Below, in pieces: positions 26,851-40,109 of a stretch of DNA of 64,000 nt. Position 1 is the stretch's first letter, and each line of letters opens with the position of its first letter. The position numbers were made by a program, and so were the translations under genes. The DNA lies in contig NC_051101.1 of assembly GCF_901709675.1 (NCBI RefSeq), positions 10,066,501 to 10,130,500 of the forward strand, read 5' to 3'. The stretch comes from Syngnathus acus (taxonomy: Eukaryota; Chordata; Actinopteri; Syngnathiformes; Syngnathidae). The notes under the pieces are model-generated. The model did no database searches. It was given only the letters and a program-made list of their open reading frames with translations, and was not told where the DNA came from.

Positions 26851-29800
26851 GATCAACCATGAACCATTTCAATGGTATTTGCCTGTAATTTGCTGTAATT
26901 TATTTTACCTTAAATCAATTTGTTTTTCTTAAATAAAAAAGCCCAAAAAAAGCCAATTTATTGATATTGACTGATATTAAATTCGGTACTTAAGCCATAT
27001 TGCCCAGCCCTCCCTGAAACCTTCATTATTATTTTTTAACGTTATCCAACATTCATTTTGTAGGCACTTATTTTTCATTAGAGAAACTCTCAACACATAC
27101 CACCGAAAAAAAGTATTCCAAAATATAACTTAACTATCATAACAACATCTGCTAGTCTTTGGAAAAAATATCCATCGTATCATTTGTAGCATTGACTGCA
27201 GTTCGCTTATCAAAAAGTGTGTGCCGATCGGCCTTTATCGTCCAGCTTCCGTTCCGCATCAGCTTTAATGAAGCAGTCAGCCCACATTTGTCTGTTTCCT
27301 GCTAAGCCCAAGGATAATTTTGTTAACCGGCCTCCAGACTAATGGAAACCAACATTTTCCCGCCATCATCCTCTCCGCTGGTGGTTGCCAGAGGGAAATG
27401 GCATGCATACTTTATAAGGCCCATCCTTGCTTTTACAAATTCCTACTGGGAACTAACAAAGAGAGTGATGTTGTTTAAGATTCCCAACAGAAATATCAGC
27501 AGTGGCTGTTAGCTTGCAGTTGTTTGTTGAAAGGATCAACTTCCCTCTGCCATAACGATCGGTCCGGCAGTTTTCCACTAGCGGAGTACAAATTAAATAA
27601 AAATATGTATTTCCTTGTTCACTGCGTTGGAAGAAGAAAATGAATTTGGCTTTTATCTTTCTTAAGTTAACAGTAACTGCGGTATAGTCGATGAAAATGG
27701 ATGACAAGAATGGCCAAGCTAAGGTCAGAGTTGAAAACAAAATGGCCACCGTTTACAGCGCTTGTAAAATAATGTCCTTCATCAGTTAATGTCCTTTTCT
27801 TAACATCTGTCAACTTATAATTCAATTTTTAAGCGTGACAAATTTTACTCTAAACTCTTAAACTGCACCCATGGTAATTTCCTTTTTTTTTTTTTGTCAT
27901 CAGCAATCAAGTGTAAATCTGCCCGTAGCTAGCGGCCCATTCACAGCAGGCGATGGGCTAATTAACACTTCTCCCTTTGGGTTTAATTAAAACTCAGTCT
28001 CGTGCCATTTACAGCTAGTGAATGAGGGCCCTCCTCGGAGTGCAGGTACTAAAATTTGCAGGGCAAGCCGTATTATTAGCGTCAACTTTGTGACTGTTCT
28101 GAGCAACCATCTCAAGTTTGGTCCACTTCTGTGGCATTTTGTCGAGTCATGTCGCTTCCGTTTGTCGTTTTTACATAATTGAAGTCGTATAGCTCTCTCG
28201 CTGATCCCTGGCAGAGGCGGTGTGTTACTCTCGCTTCGCTTTTTCATACTTAATCCCCCCCATGTTGACTTTTAACCATGTATCACGGCGGACAAGCGAG
28301 GTGACGAGGGATAACTAGACTTTATGAGATAAGGCTATTTACATTTCGCCCGTATTACTTTGTGCGGTTGAAAAATTTGTGTCGGGGGAAGATTAGTAAA
28401 CACAGCTAAGACAGCGGCAGCTTGTGGTTCCCGAGAGAAATTAAAAGACTACCGTTTCCATGAACAAGAGGGGGAAAAATCAGATAGAATGCGGCAAGGT
28501 CTTAATAAGAATGGCCCATTTATCATCAGATTCTCCATTATTTGGAATTAGATCAGTGACTTCAGACTGCCTGATAAGCTTCTGTTCTTGTTCTGTTTTA
28601 ATGAAAGTGTTTGCTGGATGATGACCTTGTCGAGAAGAGTCACGATTTTGGATTATCAAGGTCGGGCCAGGGGGACACCGTAACCAATGGGAACTTTGTT
28701 GTAAATTCCGTCAAACCTTTGACGGGTAAAGTTTGGTATGTTTTTGTTTGAGTTTGAGAGGTCACGCTGAGGTCGATTGACGCCACAGCCAGCCTAAACG
28801 ACTTGACAAAGACAAGCTGCAACGTGTTACTCAAAGAGAGCATGTTTGTGGATTTAAGTGGAACCTTTCTTGACAAATTTGATTAAATGATGCGAGTTAG
28901 GCTTTGGATTAGCGCAGGAAGGTCAAGTCTTTCTGTCCATCTTGACTGTGTGCGGAATTAGCTTGCGTTGGATCTTGTCCTTGCAAAAACTTTTATATTT
29001 TGAAAATACATAGAAGTATTTTTTCTTTCACAAAATTGTTCATAAAAATGGACGTTCGTAATTAATTATATGCAATTAAAAACCAATTTAAAAAAAAAAG
29101 CTCATCCATTAGCAATCGTTCTTGTTATATTTTTGTAAGACTGCACTGCTAGCTCACAGTAAATTCTTACACACCGACTATTGGGACCCAACTTCTGTAC
29201 TTGATGGAAAAGATGCTCAAGTCATGTTGATCTGAATTTACCCTTTTAATATTTATACTTTATATTCTCCCCATCCATTTGAAATGCCGTTAAACGTCTG
29301 CCACTGGCCCTGAAGCTGCAGTTTGATACACTTTCACACATGCAATCCGAATAACAGAAGCCCATCACTTTGAGCTGCTCTACCAAAGATGATCTTAAAG
29401 TAGCCTACTCTTTAATGGCAAGTAAATTGCTGCACAAGATGAGACTGGTCCCGACTGAAATGGCTTTTTGTACTATCTTGGGGTCGGGGCTTGGTCAACT
29501 GAAACATACATACATCCTGCCAGCTCAGTATCATAACCTTACTATAGACGATCTCCATCCTGTTGCAGTCATCTTGCCGAGGACATTACCTTCTCGCTTT
29601 CTCAGTATGTCACCTTTCACCCTGGACCACACACACTTTAGATCAGCTAAATACACTATGCATGCGTGAGTGTGTTTGTGTCATTGTCGGTGACCTGAGA
29701 CATCTGCCGTTATCATCGCCGACCAGTGACTAGCCATCCTCTGTGGTTTAATACGCTATTACAGTACAGTGTTGGCCTTGCGCTGCATTCACTTCGCAAT

Positions 29801-31909
29801 ATAATAATAATAATCCTCACGTGGCTTTTTTTCTTGGTCATCCCTTATGAAAATTTAGTAAGTGTTCTCTAAGGCAGCTTGAAAGTGACTGAATTAAATG
29901 TGTTGCATTAAATAATAAAATTCATTAAATTACACTTATATAAGCTTAGAGACTATGAAAATACTGATACAAAATTTCAATGCATTTCATTGGGTGTCAA
30001 TTTCAGGTATGTTCAGATTTTTTTCTATTCGGGGTCCCGATATAAATCGCCAAAATGGTGCACGGGTAAAAAAACGTTTTGGTCAAAATGATTTCATAAT
30101 AGGTTCAAAAAATATTTGGTTTGGACTGCCAACTGGATTTTGACTGTGCAACATGAACTTTTTACCGTTGAGGTTTACCACATTATTTGTTTTTATTGAG
30201 TAGAAAATGAATACCTAATGGTGTCATTGTCCCCGCAGCATTTTCAAGCGAACGATTAGCCGAAGGTTTCGGAACGTCGAGCTCATGTTAACGACGCTGA
30301 CATTTTTGGTTTGTTGTTTTGCCAAGCCGCAGAATTAGCTTTAATCAGCTCCAGCTGAATAACTTTAATGGCGGCAATTAAGTCTCGGGCTTAGCACAGA
30401 AATCAAGCTTGTTACCGCTTGTTAAGACACAGTTAATTATGTCAGTCATAATTAAAACGGCAACTCCTTGGCTTTTTATGACCACCTCCTTTTTAAAATA
30501 TCGATTCGGACATTTTCGTCCTTCTGTCTCACCCACTATTTGTCCGATGACACTAAATGTTTCATTTCCTGAAATCTCAACCAACTTGAAAATTAGATTG
30601 GGGATGCATTTTTTTGCACAATATGAAAAGCAGTGATTTATTGCCTTAGCATCTTTGCGGCCTTAGATAAATAGTCACTTGAGTTTCAAAGCTTTCATTT
30701 TCAATAAACATTCCGTCTGTTGATTTCCTTAATCATCACACCTTCAAAGTGAGTCGGAAAGACCAGTTAGCGGAGTGAGCCAATTGGTCAGAATGATATA
30801 TAGTCCTCAGAGGACCACAAGTGGACTCCAGCGGCTCGCCGGGACGATAACTTACAACTCATTAAGGCCAAGTCGATAGGATCGCAAGCTTTTCACAAAT
30901 ACAGCTAATCTAAATCTAAATTATAGCCAATGAATCAACCTCTTACTCAGCTTTCTCTTTTGCTTTTGGTGATATAGAGCTATAGAGCAGTGTTTCCCAA
31001 GGCATCCGTTAGAAGATCTCACCATCGTTCAAAAGTTTCACAAAAGTAGAAATACTCAATCATAATATAGTCTGAATTTACTTGCGAATGAATTTACGAG
31101 TGCAGGGACAATGACAGGGCTTTTGTGTTTAATTATTAAACATCACTGAAGCTCAAGTGTGTTTTTCCCAAATTTTTAAATCAAGATTAAAATTTGCAAA
31201 ATCGCATTTCTTATCAAAAACATAAAATGATAATTATAATTTAAAAAATGCATTTACAGCCTTTACTTCAGCAGTTAGCATTTTAGCAATATAGCATGTG
31301 ACATGACAGTATTTACAATTTTTAATATCACAGTAACCTGGGATTGTATACCTCTTTTATCACTTCATAGTATCTGTGTAAATTTGTCATTAAAGTCATG
31401 CTAGGGAAACTTCAAGTATCTAAGTCAAGTCCGTATCTCTGTAGAAAAGCATCTGCGCCCGGATCCAGACTCAAGACCTCTGAACTAATGAGAACCAATA
31501 CAAAAGCTGTGTCAGCAATTAAGCTTGTGTCGCCATTCCTCACAACAGCAACAATAGAGCGACGCCGGTGTAAAGGGAAAACTATTTCGCTGAAATACCT
31601 GCAAACCGTCAAAGTACATTTCGATGTGGTTAAAGCCGTAAACATGGCTGACGTGTCCATTAATCAGCGGTCCTCGGGTGTCAGACGTCAATGCCTGCAC
31701 ATATAATATTTCACGGCAGATTTGTGGATGCTGCAGCCTTCAGTTTGAGTTCCTCGGCTCAGGTCAGTGTTATTGTGTGTGGCGGTTCACTTGGTTGACA
31801 TGGGTAACTTATCGCACCTGAAATTGACACCAGGCTCCTGCCCTTCATCCAGGACGCAAGGTGGTTCTGTTGTAAGATGATCTTTTCTACCTGTTCGCTT
31901 TGGATACAT

Positions 31910-32186
31910 CAGGGGTGTCAAACTCAATTTTGTCACGGGCCGTATCATAGTCATAGTTTCTTTCGGAGGGCCATTACGACGAATAACTAAGTTTGAAACC
32001 GGCGACTAGTAAAAACTGTTCAAAGATTTTTAAAAGATCAATGGTAACAAAAATCGCTAGCAATATGTGTATTTTTTAAACTTTAGTATTGACAGAAGAA
32101 GCCGATGCACAATTTGTCTTTGCGGGCCACATAAAATGATGTGGCGGGCCGTATCTGGGCCCCGGGCCTTGAGTTTGACACCTGAG
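31910..32186. mobile_element. Full-length hAT-like element (second copy)
   Basis: The element starts CAGGGGTGTCAAACTCAATT and ends TTGAGTTTGACACCTGAG, an imperfect inverted repeat pair. The interior includes GCGGGCCACATAAAATGATG and GGGCCGTATCTGGGCCCCGGG, shared with 10180-10277 and 32886-33173. The flanks match only over TACAT, so the 8-bp target duplication has decayed. No transposase frame is present. Confidence 0.8.
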
Positions 32187-32885
32187 CTCTACATCATTGC
32201 TTTCTTTCCGATCAAGTGTCTTTTTGTTTCTTGAGCCGTCAATCTAGTTGTAGTTGTAGCCTATTTTTTTGTCTGTGTTTGGATTATTAAAAAAAAGAAA
32301 AAAAACTACTTAATTGATATCCATAAAACATTTGTGTGTGAGTAAAGATAAATATATATTTCACTTTATTTGTTCGCTTTTTAATAAAATCATTTAAATT
32401 CACCCAGAAACACGTGCACCAAATATTTGACTAAATCGCACGTTACACTCAAAAACATTTACAATAATTAATCTCTAGCATCAGAGCACTGATTTAGTGT
32501 ATGCTGCGCTTCCTTTTTTGTCGGACCTACTTCAATAAAATTTTTAGACACTTTGAAAAGATTAGCACTGTTAAACTTAGCTGTAGGTGCCAGTCTGAAA
32601 AAAGTGCCAAAATCTGTCGACACATACTTTTGTGCGAACGACAGTGGTTGGATTAATTTAAGATCTATTTTTGCATTGAAGTTCACATTATTTAATGGGG
32701 AACAAAATGTCATGCGGGGACATGAAAGCACTTTCATTTGCTCTCCAATGCAGCACATTTGTTTCCCCCAGGTTCTGTGGGCTCATGAGCGGATAATGAC
32801 TGTATTTAGAAGGTTTCACAAAATGTCTCCTTTTGCCACAAGAGCACTTACAAAGTTCTATTTAAATTTCACGGATGGTGTAAAT

Positions 32886-33173
32886 CAGAGGTGTCAAACT
32901 CATTTTTGTTAAGGGCCACATCGTTGTTATGGTTTCCCTCGTGGGGCCAATAATGACATAATAAAATTATAAAAAAATAAAATTCACTTTGAAAGTGTGG
33001 TTTTAACAAAAGATCATTGCAACATCTCACTGTTATTAAAAGGAAAGACTATTTAGAGTTTGGGCATTTTAAGAAGAACATTGAGTCGACACTCATAATT
33101 TTGATTTTGCGGGCCACATAAAATGATGTTGTGGGCCGGATCTGGCCCCCGGGCCTTGACTTTGACACCCGTG
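32886..33173. mobile_element. Full-length hAT-like element with perfect 8-bp target duplication (third copy)
   Basis: Its ends are CAGAGGTGTCAAACTC and CTTTGACACCCGTG. Identical GTGTAAAT octamers flank it at 32878-32885 and 33174-33181. The interior matches the element at 31910-32186, including the GGGCCACATAAAATGATG and GATCTGGCCCCCGGG blocks. The intact target duplication indicates a relatively recent insertion by hAT transposase supplied in trans. Confidence 0.87.
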
Positions 33174-36100
33174 GTGTAAATGCTTGGAATTCACATGAAT
33201 GACTCATTCAATGCCTCAGGATGTATCTTGAGGCATTTTGTGATTAATTACCCCATTTTGTGATTAATTACTTTCCATATTTTCATGATAAAATAAAAAT
33301 TCTCTTAAAATTTTGGGGCCGTTGTAGAGGGGGAAAAAAAAAATCTGTCTGAAGCACCGGGATTTTTTCCTCTGTAGGCGATGGATTCAAAATGACTCAA
33401 TAAGCTCACATAGAAAGTCTGAGCTGAATAGCAACACAAATCGCACCGTGTGCGAGCTCTCTCATTGATCCAATACCGCACCATGGAATGATTTGTCGTT
33501 TTCTTGATGGTAGAAGCTGCTGTAGCAATCGGCCAGAAAGGAGGCCATCTTGAGTGTCGTTTATTTCATCTCTGGAATAACATTGATCGGAGACCCTTTT
33601 GAGGCTTGCATTTGCTTGAAGAATCAGCAAGCGGCGAGTGGGCACTTCACACGAGGAGATCCGGCGGATTTTTTTTTTCCCGCCTTTGTCATTCTCTTTG
33701 GTTAAGATCATTCTTGGGTGCAGTCTGTTCCCATAATAACTCCTGTCATGGCCAACACTTTGTCAGTAATTGATATGTACTCGTGCTTCTGGGTGGGGGC
33801 ATTTGCATTAAATTGTGATGATAATGACCACGAAAGGCCTGATGCCAGCAGAATGCCAAAGTTAAGATTGATGGCCATTTGAATTAGCCGCAATAAGTCG
33901 TATATTAAATCGGATCTCGCAGGACCGTTGCTCTCCCCCCTCCCCCCTTGCATTTATTACCTTGTCTTTATGTGGATCGACACAAACTGGCATGTTATAA
34001 ATATTCCGTACAACACTTCGGTTCCATACCAGGTGATTATTCTCGTCCTTGGTGTCTGTCAAGAATGAAATTCAATTTTGAATAATTTGAAAGGACTACA
34101 GTCAGAGATGGTGTCGTGATTCCCTTGTCTAATTTTTTTCCCAGAGATGGTGTGAATTATTTTGTCTTTCACGACTTTGGAGATTTTTTCTGTGAATTTT
34201 GGAAGACAGTGGAAATATTTGTAGTCGCTTTTGAAATGATTATTCATTTTCTTTTGTTTCATCGCTTGTGGTGATTCTTCTCTCCCAATCACATTCATCC
34301 TTAGTCAAATCTTCAACTTTCGAAATATCGATTGCCTGTGGTGATCGACTTCTGTTGTCATGATAAGATAATGAAATCGGGTCTGCTGAAGCTTTGTCTA
34401 TCCAACTCAGCAACGGAGAATGTTTTCATCAGTCTGGCTTTATTTGTTGTTTGTCTTTGTTTGTGTGTGCTGCTTCCAGACTCCTATTTTTTGATTGATC
34501 AAGGTACATTTTTATTCTTAGTCGTTTTCTCAAAGAAAAGAAACCGTTATTTGTTCAACTGGTTTCTCCCAACTGTATTTGAAACAAAAATATTCGGCTG
34601 CTCCAACAGTTTTAATGAGTGCATGACATAAATAGTTTGCCAATTGTAGGTGAATTATTATATAGGTTATTATTATGTAAAATATTTTAAGTTAAAAATA
34701 TCCATAAAACACATACTATAATAATAATAATAATATATAAAATAAAATAAATAATTCAATATTATTTTCATGACGATATATTCAAATGCTGGAATGTTTC
34801 ACAGACTTCCATTCTATCTTCCCAATATAAAGTTGTGACAACAAAATCTGTACTTAGTTTTTCATTTCCTTGAACTGGATCTCTCTTTTGATTGAGGATG
34901 CCAGATATGTCGTACCTGTCTGAGATTTTTGACTCTCCCTTTTCAATCACTGAAAAACGTTTTGGCTGAAATCTAAACATTCCATGGGCTCTTATTTTCT
35001 GTAGCGAAAAAAAAAAATCCATCAAGCTCAGTCGTGGAATCATGAAACCCATCACCAGCCTATTTCCCTTCCTCGAGGTTGTTTGTAATCGCAATGCGGG
35101 GCCTGTCCCTCCGAGGAACACTCTAAGGTTTTTTTCAGCTAATGACTGCTGGGGGTCCTCCACTCGGAGCTGTCAGACAGCATTTGCTTGGAAATTCATA
35201 TGCGAGGATGAGAAGGAGGGCACGGCATGCTCTATAAATTAGCGGCACACAGACGCAACACTTGCGTGAATAAACTTGGCATGCACGCTCGAATGCGCGC
35301 CCAGGCCAACGCGAGACGCTTGGAATCTGCTGACTTCTGCTGGGGATATACATGAGATGATTAATGTTCAGAAACAAGAAGCATCCATGCTTCCAGAATC
35401 ATCTTATTTTCTCCCGTGTCGCTTTTGTTGCCGTGCCGTAAAGTGAAATCTGGAGGCAGTGCATCTCTTTTATTGTGACAGTCTAATTATGAAGTAGCAG
35501 CTCCCGACCCAGCGTGGAGGCCGCTCCCTCGTCACCTCGCTAAGGGCCACGCTCTCTAAGGGGAGCCATAGAAAAAGTCATAATCATAACTTGAGTTGAA
35601 ACTCATTGGCTTTTTATATGCTCGGGCTTGTTATGTTTTTTCATTGCAGACAAACAGGGAAGTTGAAAATTCAGCTTGAATCTGAACTTGTTTTTATGTC
35701 TGTTGGGTTCTTTTTGAGATTTTTGTTGAATTCATTTGATAACTCTCAGTTGTCCCATAACAACGCATTCACCATTTTTTTTTTTTTTTTTTTTTACAAC
35801 CGCAGAATTTCACTTACATGTCCCGTGTCATTGCTATGAGAGGCAGTTGCATGTTTCCACCATTTTATTTTTCTTCTTCTATTTTCTTAATCTTATGTTC
35901 TTGCTTTTCTGGAACGTTCTACACCGCCTGCCCCGCGTCTGAAGCTGAAGCATGGTAGTGGGAATGACATGACATGGTAGTTGGGTTTACGAGACATGCT
36001 TGGTGTATTATTAATGGCTTCTCACAAGAGATACACATTGTCAGAAATTGTGTGCAGCAGCGCAGGAGCGTCAAACACAAGCTGCTATTATGCCGACCTG

Positions 36101-36401
36101 TGCTCAACACCGTTACCGCGTATGCCTCTAGGTGTGAATGATCTTACTAGAATGTAACAATCATTCTCTTGACCTTTCGGGGAAGGGATTGTACTGTCTT
36201 TTCGAATTAACATCAACACTATACTGTTTGTAAAAAAACATTCTTGCTAGAGAAAACCACAAGTTGATAGCAGATTAAGGATTAAAAGCTAATTAAAAAT
36301 TGAAGCACCTAATGAAGCGGCACATTTTTGGCGCTTGATTGCATTAAGATTTATTCTTCAAATATCCTGATAATTAATTAGGAAGCAAGGCTAGACTAAA
36401 C

Positions 36402-36413
36402 CATATATATATA

Positions 36414-36466
<53 letters not shown>
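36402..36466. repeat. (TA)n microsatellite
   Basis: An almost pure TA dinucleotide tract of roughly 60 bases, interrupted once by an AATT near 36413, and continuing into an A/T-only stretch to about 36510. Confidence 0.95.
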
Positions 36467-36471
<5 letters not shown>

Positions 36472-37002
36472 TTAATTTTTAAAAAAATATTTAATTAATT
36501 TTTTTATTTTTTGTTCTGCTTTGGTTGTTTGTCATGGCGGCAGAAGAAAATCCCGTCTTTGACATGTTAAAAGTAAATATTTAGCCCGATCCTCAGTTCA
36601 AAAGGCCTAACTCTACTGGCTTTGTGCTTATTTTATTTTATTTTTTTCCTTCCCTCTCTCTTTATCCAAGGCTCTGTGAGGTTCGCTCTCATAGAGACCT
36701 TGGACATTGGGAAGCTGGGCAGGTCAGAAATGTGCAGTCTGTTATCTCAGTTGTTGCTATGCCTGGCACTTGGTCTCCTAAGACCTTTCAAGTAATAACA
36801 CACCGGCAAGCAGATGGCTGAGCGGCTTTGTTTGGTTTATTAGGAAGCAATCCATCTTGGCACTGCTGCTATTTTAAACTCCAGCAAGGCGATGGGCATT
36901 CGCCTATATTTCTACTATGGGGGGAAAAAAAAATACTTTATTGTTTACTTTTTAAAAAAAGAAAAACTCTTGCATGCGAGGACCGAGGGAATCTATTCAC
37001 AT

Positions 37003-37068
37003 AAAAGCGGAGGAGTCAAATCCAGATCCAGGAAGTAGAAATCCTGCCACAATTTGGCTTTAGCCACT
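37003..37068. mobile_element. Solo hAT-type repeat end next to a MITE
   Basis: GGAGGAGTCAAATCCAGATC followed by AATTTGGCTTTAGCCACTGG is a diverged copy of the module at 26793-26850. It abuts the MITE that starts at 37077. The opposite end is missing. Confidence 0.45.
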
Positions 37069-37076
37069 GGCGCTTC

Positions 37077-37323
37077 TACCATATTTTCCACACTATAAGG
37101 TGCACCGGATTATAAGGGGCACCTTCAATGAATGGCCCATTTTAAAACTTTGTCCATATATAAGATATATACAATTTGGTCCGCGGGCCGGACTTTGGAC
37201 ACGCCTGCTGTAGTGGCTTAATATTAGTCCATATATAAGGCGCACCTGATTATAAGGCGCACTGTCGGTTTTTGAGAAAATTGGAGAATTTTAGGTGCGC
37301 CTTATAGTGCGGAAAATACGGTA
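37077..37323. mobile_element. TATAAGGCGCACC-family MITE, short form (copy 3)
   Basis: A 247-bp TA-bounded element with ends TACCATATTTTCCACACTATAAGG and TAGTGCGGAAAATACGGTA. The core closely matches the copies at 20018-20263 and 46832-47077, including the GGTCCGCGGGCCGGACTTTGG module. The left end has collected point changes at positions where the other copies agree. Confidence 0.8.
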
Positions 37324-37547
37324 ATTAACCAACACGTAAACAAACAGTAAAGTGGCTTATTCACACACTTTATTACTCGGCTTTCCTCAAAGTCACCCCA
37401 CAAGTGCACGAACTGAAATTTACCGTGCGACACGTTCTGTAAATTTCTCCATTGTGATGTCCTAACAGAATGAGCCGCAACTTCAAACGAGGCACGTTGG
37501 AGTTAGCAAAACCTTTTTCCGGGTAACTAAGCATCTCCACCTGTGTG

Positions 37548-37566
37548 CCCCCCCCCCCCCCCCCCC
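37548..37566 (+). repeat. C19 homopolymer
   Basis: Nineteen consecutive cytosines followed by TTCAG. The combination mimics a strong splice acceptor, but the frame downstream does not form a credible exon. On the minus strand it is a G19 run that could form quadruplexes. Confidence 0.9.
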
Positions 37567-39620
37567 TTCAGATCCATGAAACCAACACGCGTGCGCTTTA
37601 ACAGACTTGTTTCTTGGCCGAGTACAATCCCAAGCCTTCGGTCATCGTGCATCTGGCTCCATTGTTGATTGCAGACAGCCCGTCTGATGAGCGTGGCTCG
37701 CTTGGAGTGGCACAAATAGGGCCCCGTTGCTCCCTTAGGCAAGGCTTTGGCAGGGCTTTTGAGAGGCGCTCGCTCTCGAAAGACCCTCTGAAAGTGAGCA
37801 CAGCGGTCTCCATGGTTGCCTAATGGCCACGCTGCTTCTCTTCAGAGTTTGTCAGTTGACACGTTCTCATCCTTCTACAGATAAAAGCCTTGGCACACAC
37901 AAAAAAGGGGAAGCACAGTTTGTCTAGTCGCCCAAATTGTCTGGAGGGATTTCAAAATGACAAGTTTTTATATACGTACATTTATTAAAAAGGAAACATT
38001 CCCGTAAAGTACTTGTCGACTGTCAGTCGAGATGACTCGGTGTGTTGAAATTTGAGACGGCGTATATTGCCGGGTGCAAGACTGCAGCGTTGACGTGTTC
38101 AGCTGTGATTGCCTCCGAATTTTTGACAAGGGCACAGCGCTATGCATTTGTCAGCTGGAAAAGCACAGGTGGAAAGAACTGACACCGGCACAGGCTCACG
38201 TCCATCATTAGTCTAAGTGAGTCAAGCGAGTAAGGGGACACGTACGGTCATTTTTAAATCGTTTTGGAAATGCTCTCAAATGTGTTAATGGTAATAATGC
38301 CTTCATGTGTCCCACAGTCTCTGGCCAAATTTAATTAATTACCCAAATGATAAAAAGAAAAACAAAATGTAATCTCGTCAGAGCAGAAATATGAAGTGAA
38401 AGGAAATGGGAGCAGATAACATGCTTGACGCGTTTACTTTTTGTCTGTTTTAATTACTCCTATGTGTTTGGTTAGTTTTTTTTTTGCGTCTTGTGCTTCC
38501 TGGCTGAAAACAAAGATTCACTGAGTGCACGGCTGCATTTCTGTCAGTTTTACTGTGTTTTTTATTTTTTTTGTCCCCTCTACTGGACCTGGTGTCAGGA
38601 CAAGGATGTCAAACCACAGACTGGTGACAAAGCAAGCTTGTAAAATAAAAAATAATCCTTTCTCTGGCAACAGGGTTAATGGAAGGTTTAACAAAAACAG
38701 AGCAGGAAAAGCACGCACACCATCAGCTTAAAAAAAAAAAAAAAAAGTGCCAAAGGCTTGAAGGCTGAAAAGGAAAATTAGTGGTTCCATTTTTTCATCA
38801 TGCCTATTTCGCATTGTACTTATATTACAATGAGTAGTTAAAAAGGAATGTAGCAAAGCGATGTTTCTCGGTAACGAGATGCCATTTTCGATACGGTGGT
38901 GTTTATCCAGATAGTTTTGGGAGTGTTATCGTATTTTTACACCATTGAGTAAAACAGCAGGTGTTGGTTGGTTGGTCTCCAAATAACTGGCATTCCTCAT
39001 TGTGTGACAACCACTTTCACTGAGGAATGCTTATGACACGTTGTAGCCTTCATTAATTTGCATAAATTACCTTGAGAATGCTTTTGTTGTGAAAATGAAA
39101 TTCATCTGTCTTCCCATATGGAGCCACATACTTTATAAATGGCACTGGAGTGTGATAACTGCCTTGTTTCATAATAGGCTGTTTTTGGTGTTGCTGTTAT
39201 CTTCTCTTATGCCTTTCCCAGGAGGATTAATAATGTTTTTTTCTTTTTTTGCGTTTCAAGTGTGTCACAGCCAAGGCTAAATATGATGAATTCTCTATCT
39301 TCATTTCCATCTGTGTATTCAGACTGCAAAGCCTACCATCGACTACCATGTTGAGTTCCCAGAGGCGAGAACATTCCCGGTTCAGTTGCGAGATATGGTC
39401 CCTCCAACATGTCTAAAATCTGCCCCAAAGCATCCCTGACTGGACACGCATCGGCAGTAGTTGCCCCTATTTTCACTCTCTCGGATGGATGTAGCCGAAA
39501 CACTACCAAGGAAATGCGTTTTTCGAATTTTCCTGTGAATTGACATGTCGAGGTTATCTAACGGTTATTGTTGCTACATTTCAACAATGAAGACGTAATA
39601 CTGCTTGCGAATAAAATATT

Positions 39621-39817
39621 TACCGTAATTTCTGGACTATAAGCCGCACCTGAATATAAATCGCACCAGCTAAAATTAGAGTAAAATCCTAATTTGTTCA
39701 TATATAAAATGCCCTGGATTATAAAACGCGGGTTTTTTTCATGTTTAATTTCCATATGAAAGAGAATATGCACAAATTATAAAATATCGTAAATATCCAT
39801 AGATAAGCCATACGGTA
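39621..39817. mobile_element. TATAAGTCGCACC-related MITE (diverged)
   Basis: The left end TACCGTAATTTCTGGACTATAAG with GCCGCACC and ATCGCACC boxes resembles the element at 18279-18452. The right end is degraded and ends in ATACGGTA. The exact right boundary could be 39817 or 39825. Confidence 0.6.
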
Positions 39818-40084
39818 ATACGGTAAAATAAAATACGAAAATAAGGTAGTTAGTAGTACAGTATACGGGGAAAAAGGCGAGTATTCCTTTGGGATTTTAT
39901 ATTTCTAAGCTCTTCATGGCCTGCCCTAAAGAAGTTAATTCAAATGACCCCATGTTGATTGTGTATAACTATATATAAAACACCCCTAAATTATCCATCC
40001 TGATGGAGGCCAAGGTCAGGGCTGAAGGAATCCTCTCAATGACAAGTGTTTCAACTGAGATAGAATGTTTGCCCACCAAACAGG

Positions 40085-40109
40085 AGGGGGGGGGGAGGGG
40101 TCGGGGGGG
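40085..40109 (+). repeat. G-rich run with quadruplex potential
   Basis: Runs GGGGGGGGGGG, GGGG and GGGGGGG lie within 25 bases, sufficient for a G-quadruplex in principle. It lies in the large intron; no function is shown. Confidence 0.5.

Noticed and set aside
34768-35163. 131-codon minus-strand open frame
   Set aside because: No domain, no adjacent exons and no splice context; judged a chance frame in intronic DNA.
37572-37793. Exon-like segment after the C19 tract
   Set aside because: The frame from the acceptor meets a stop within ten codons; the other frames yield nothing recognisable.
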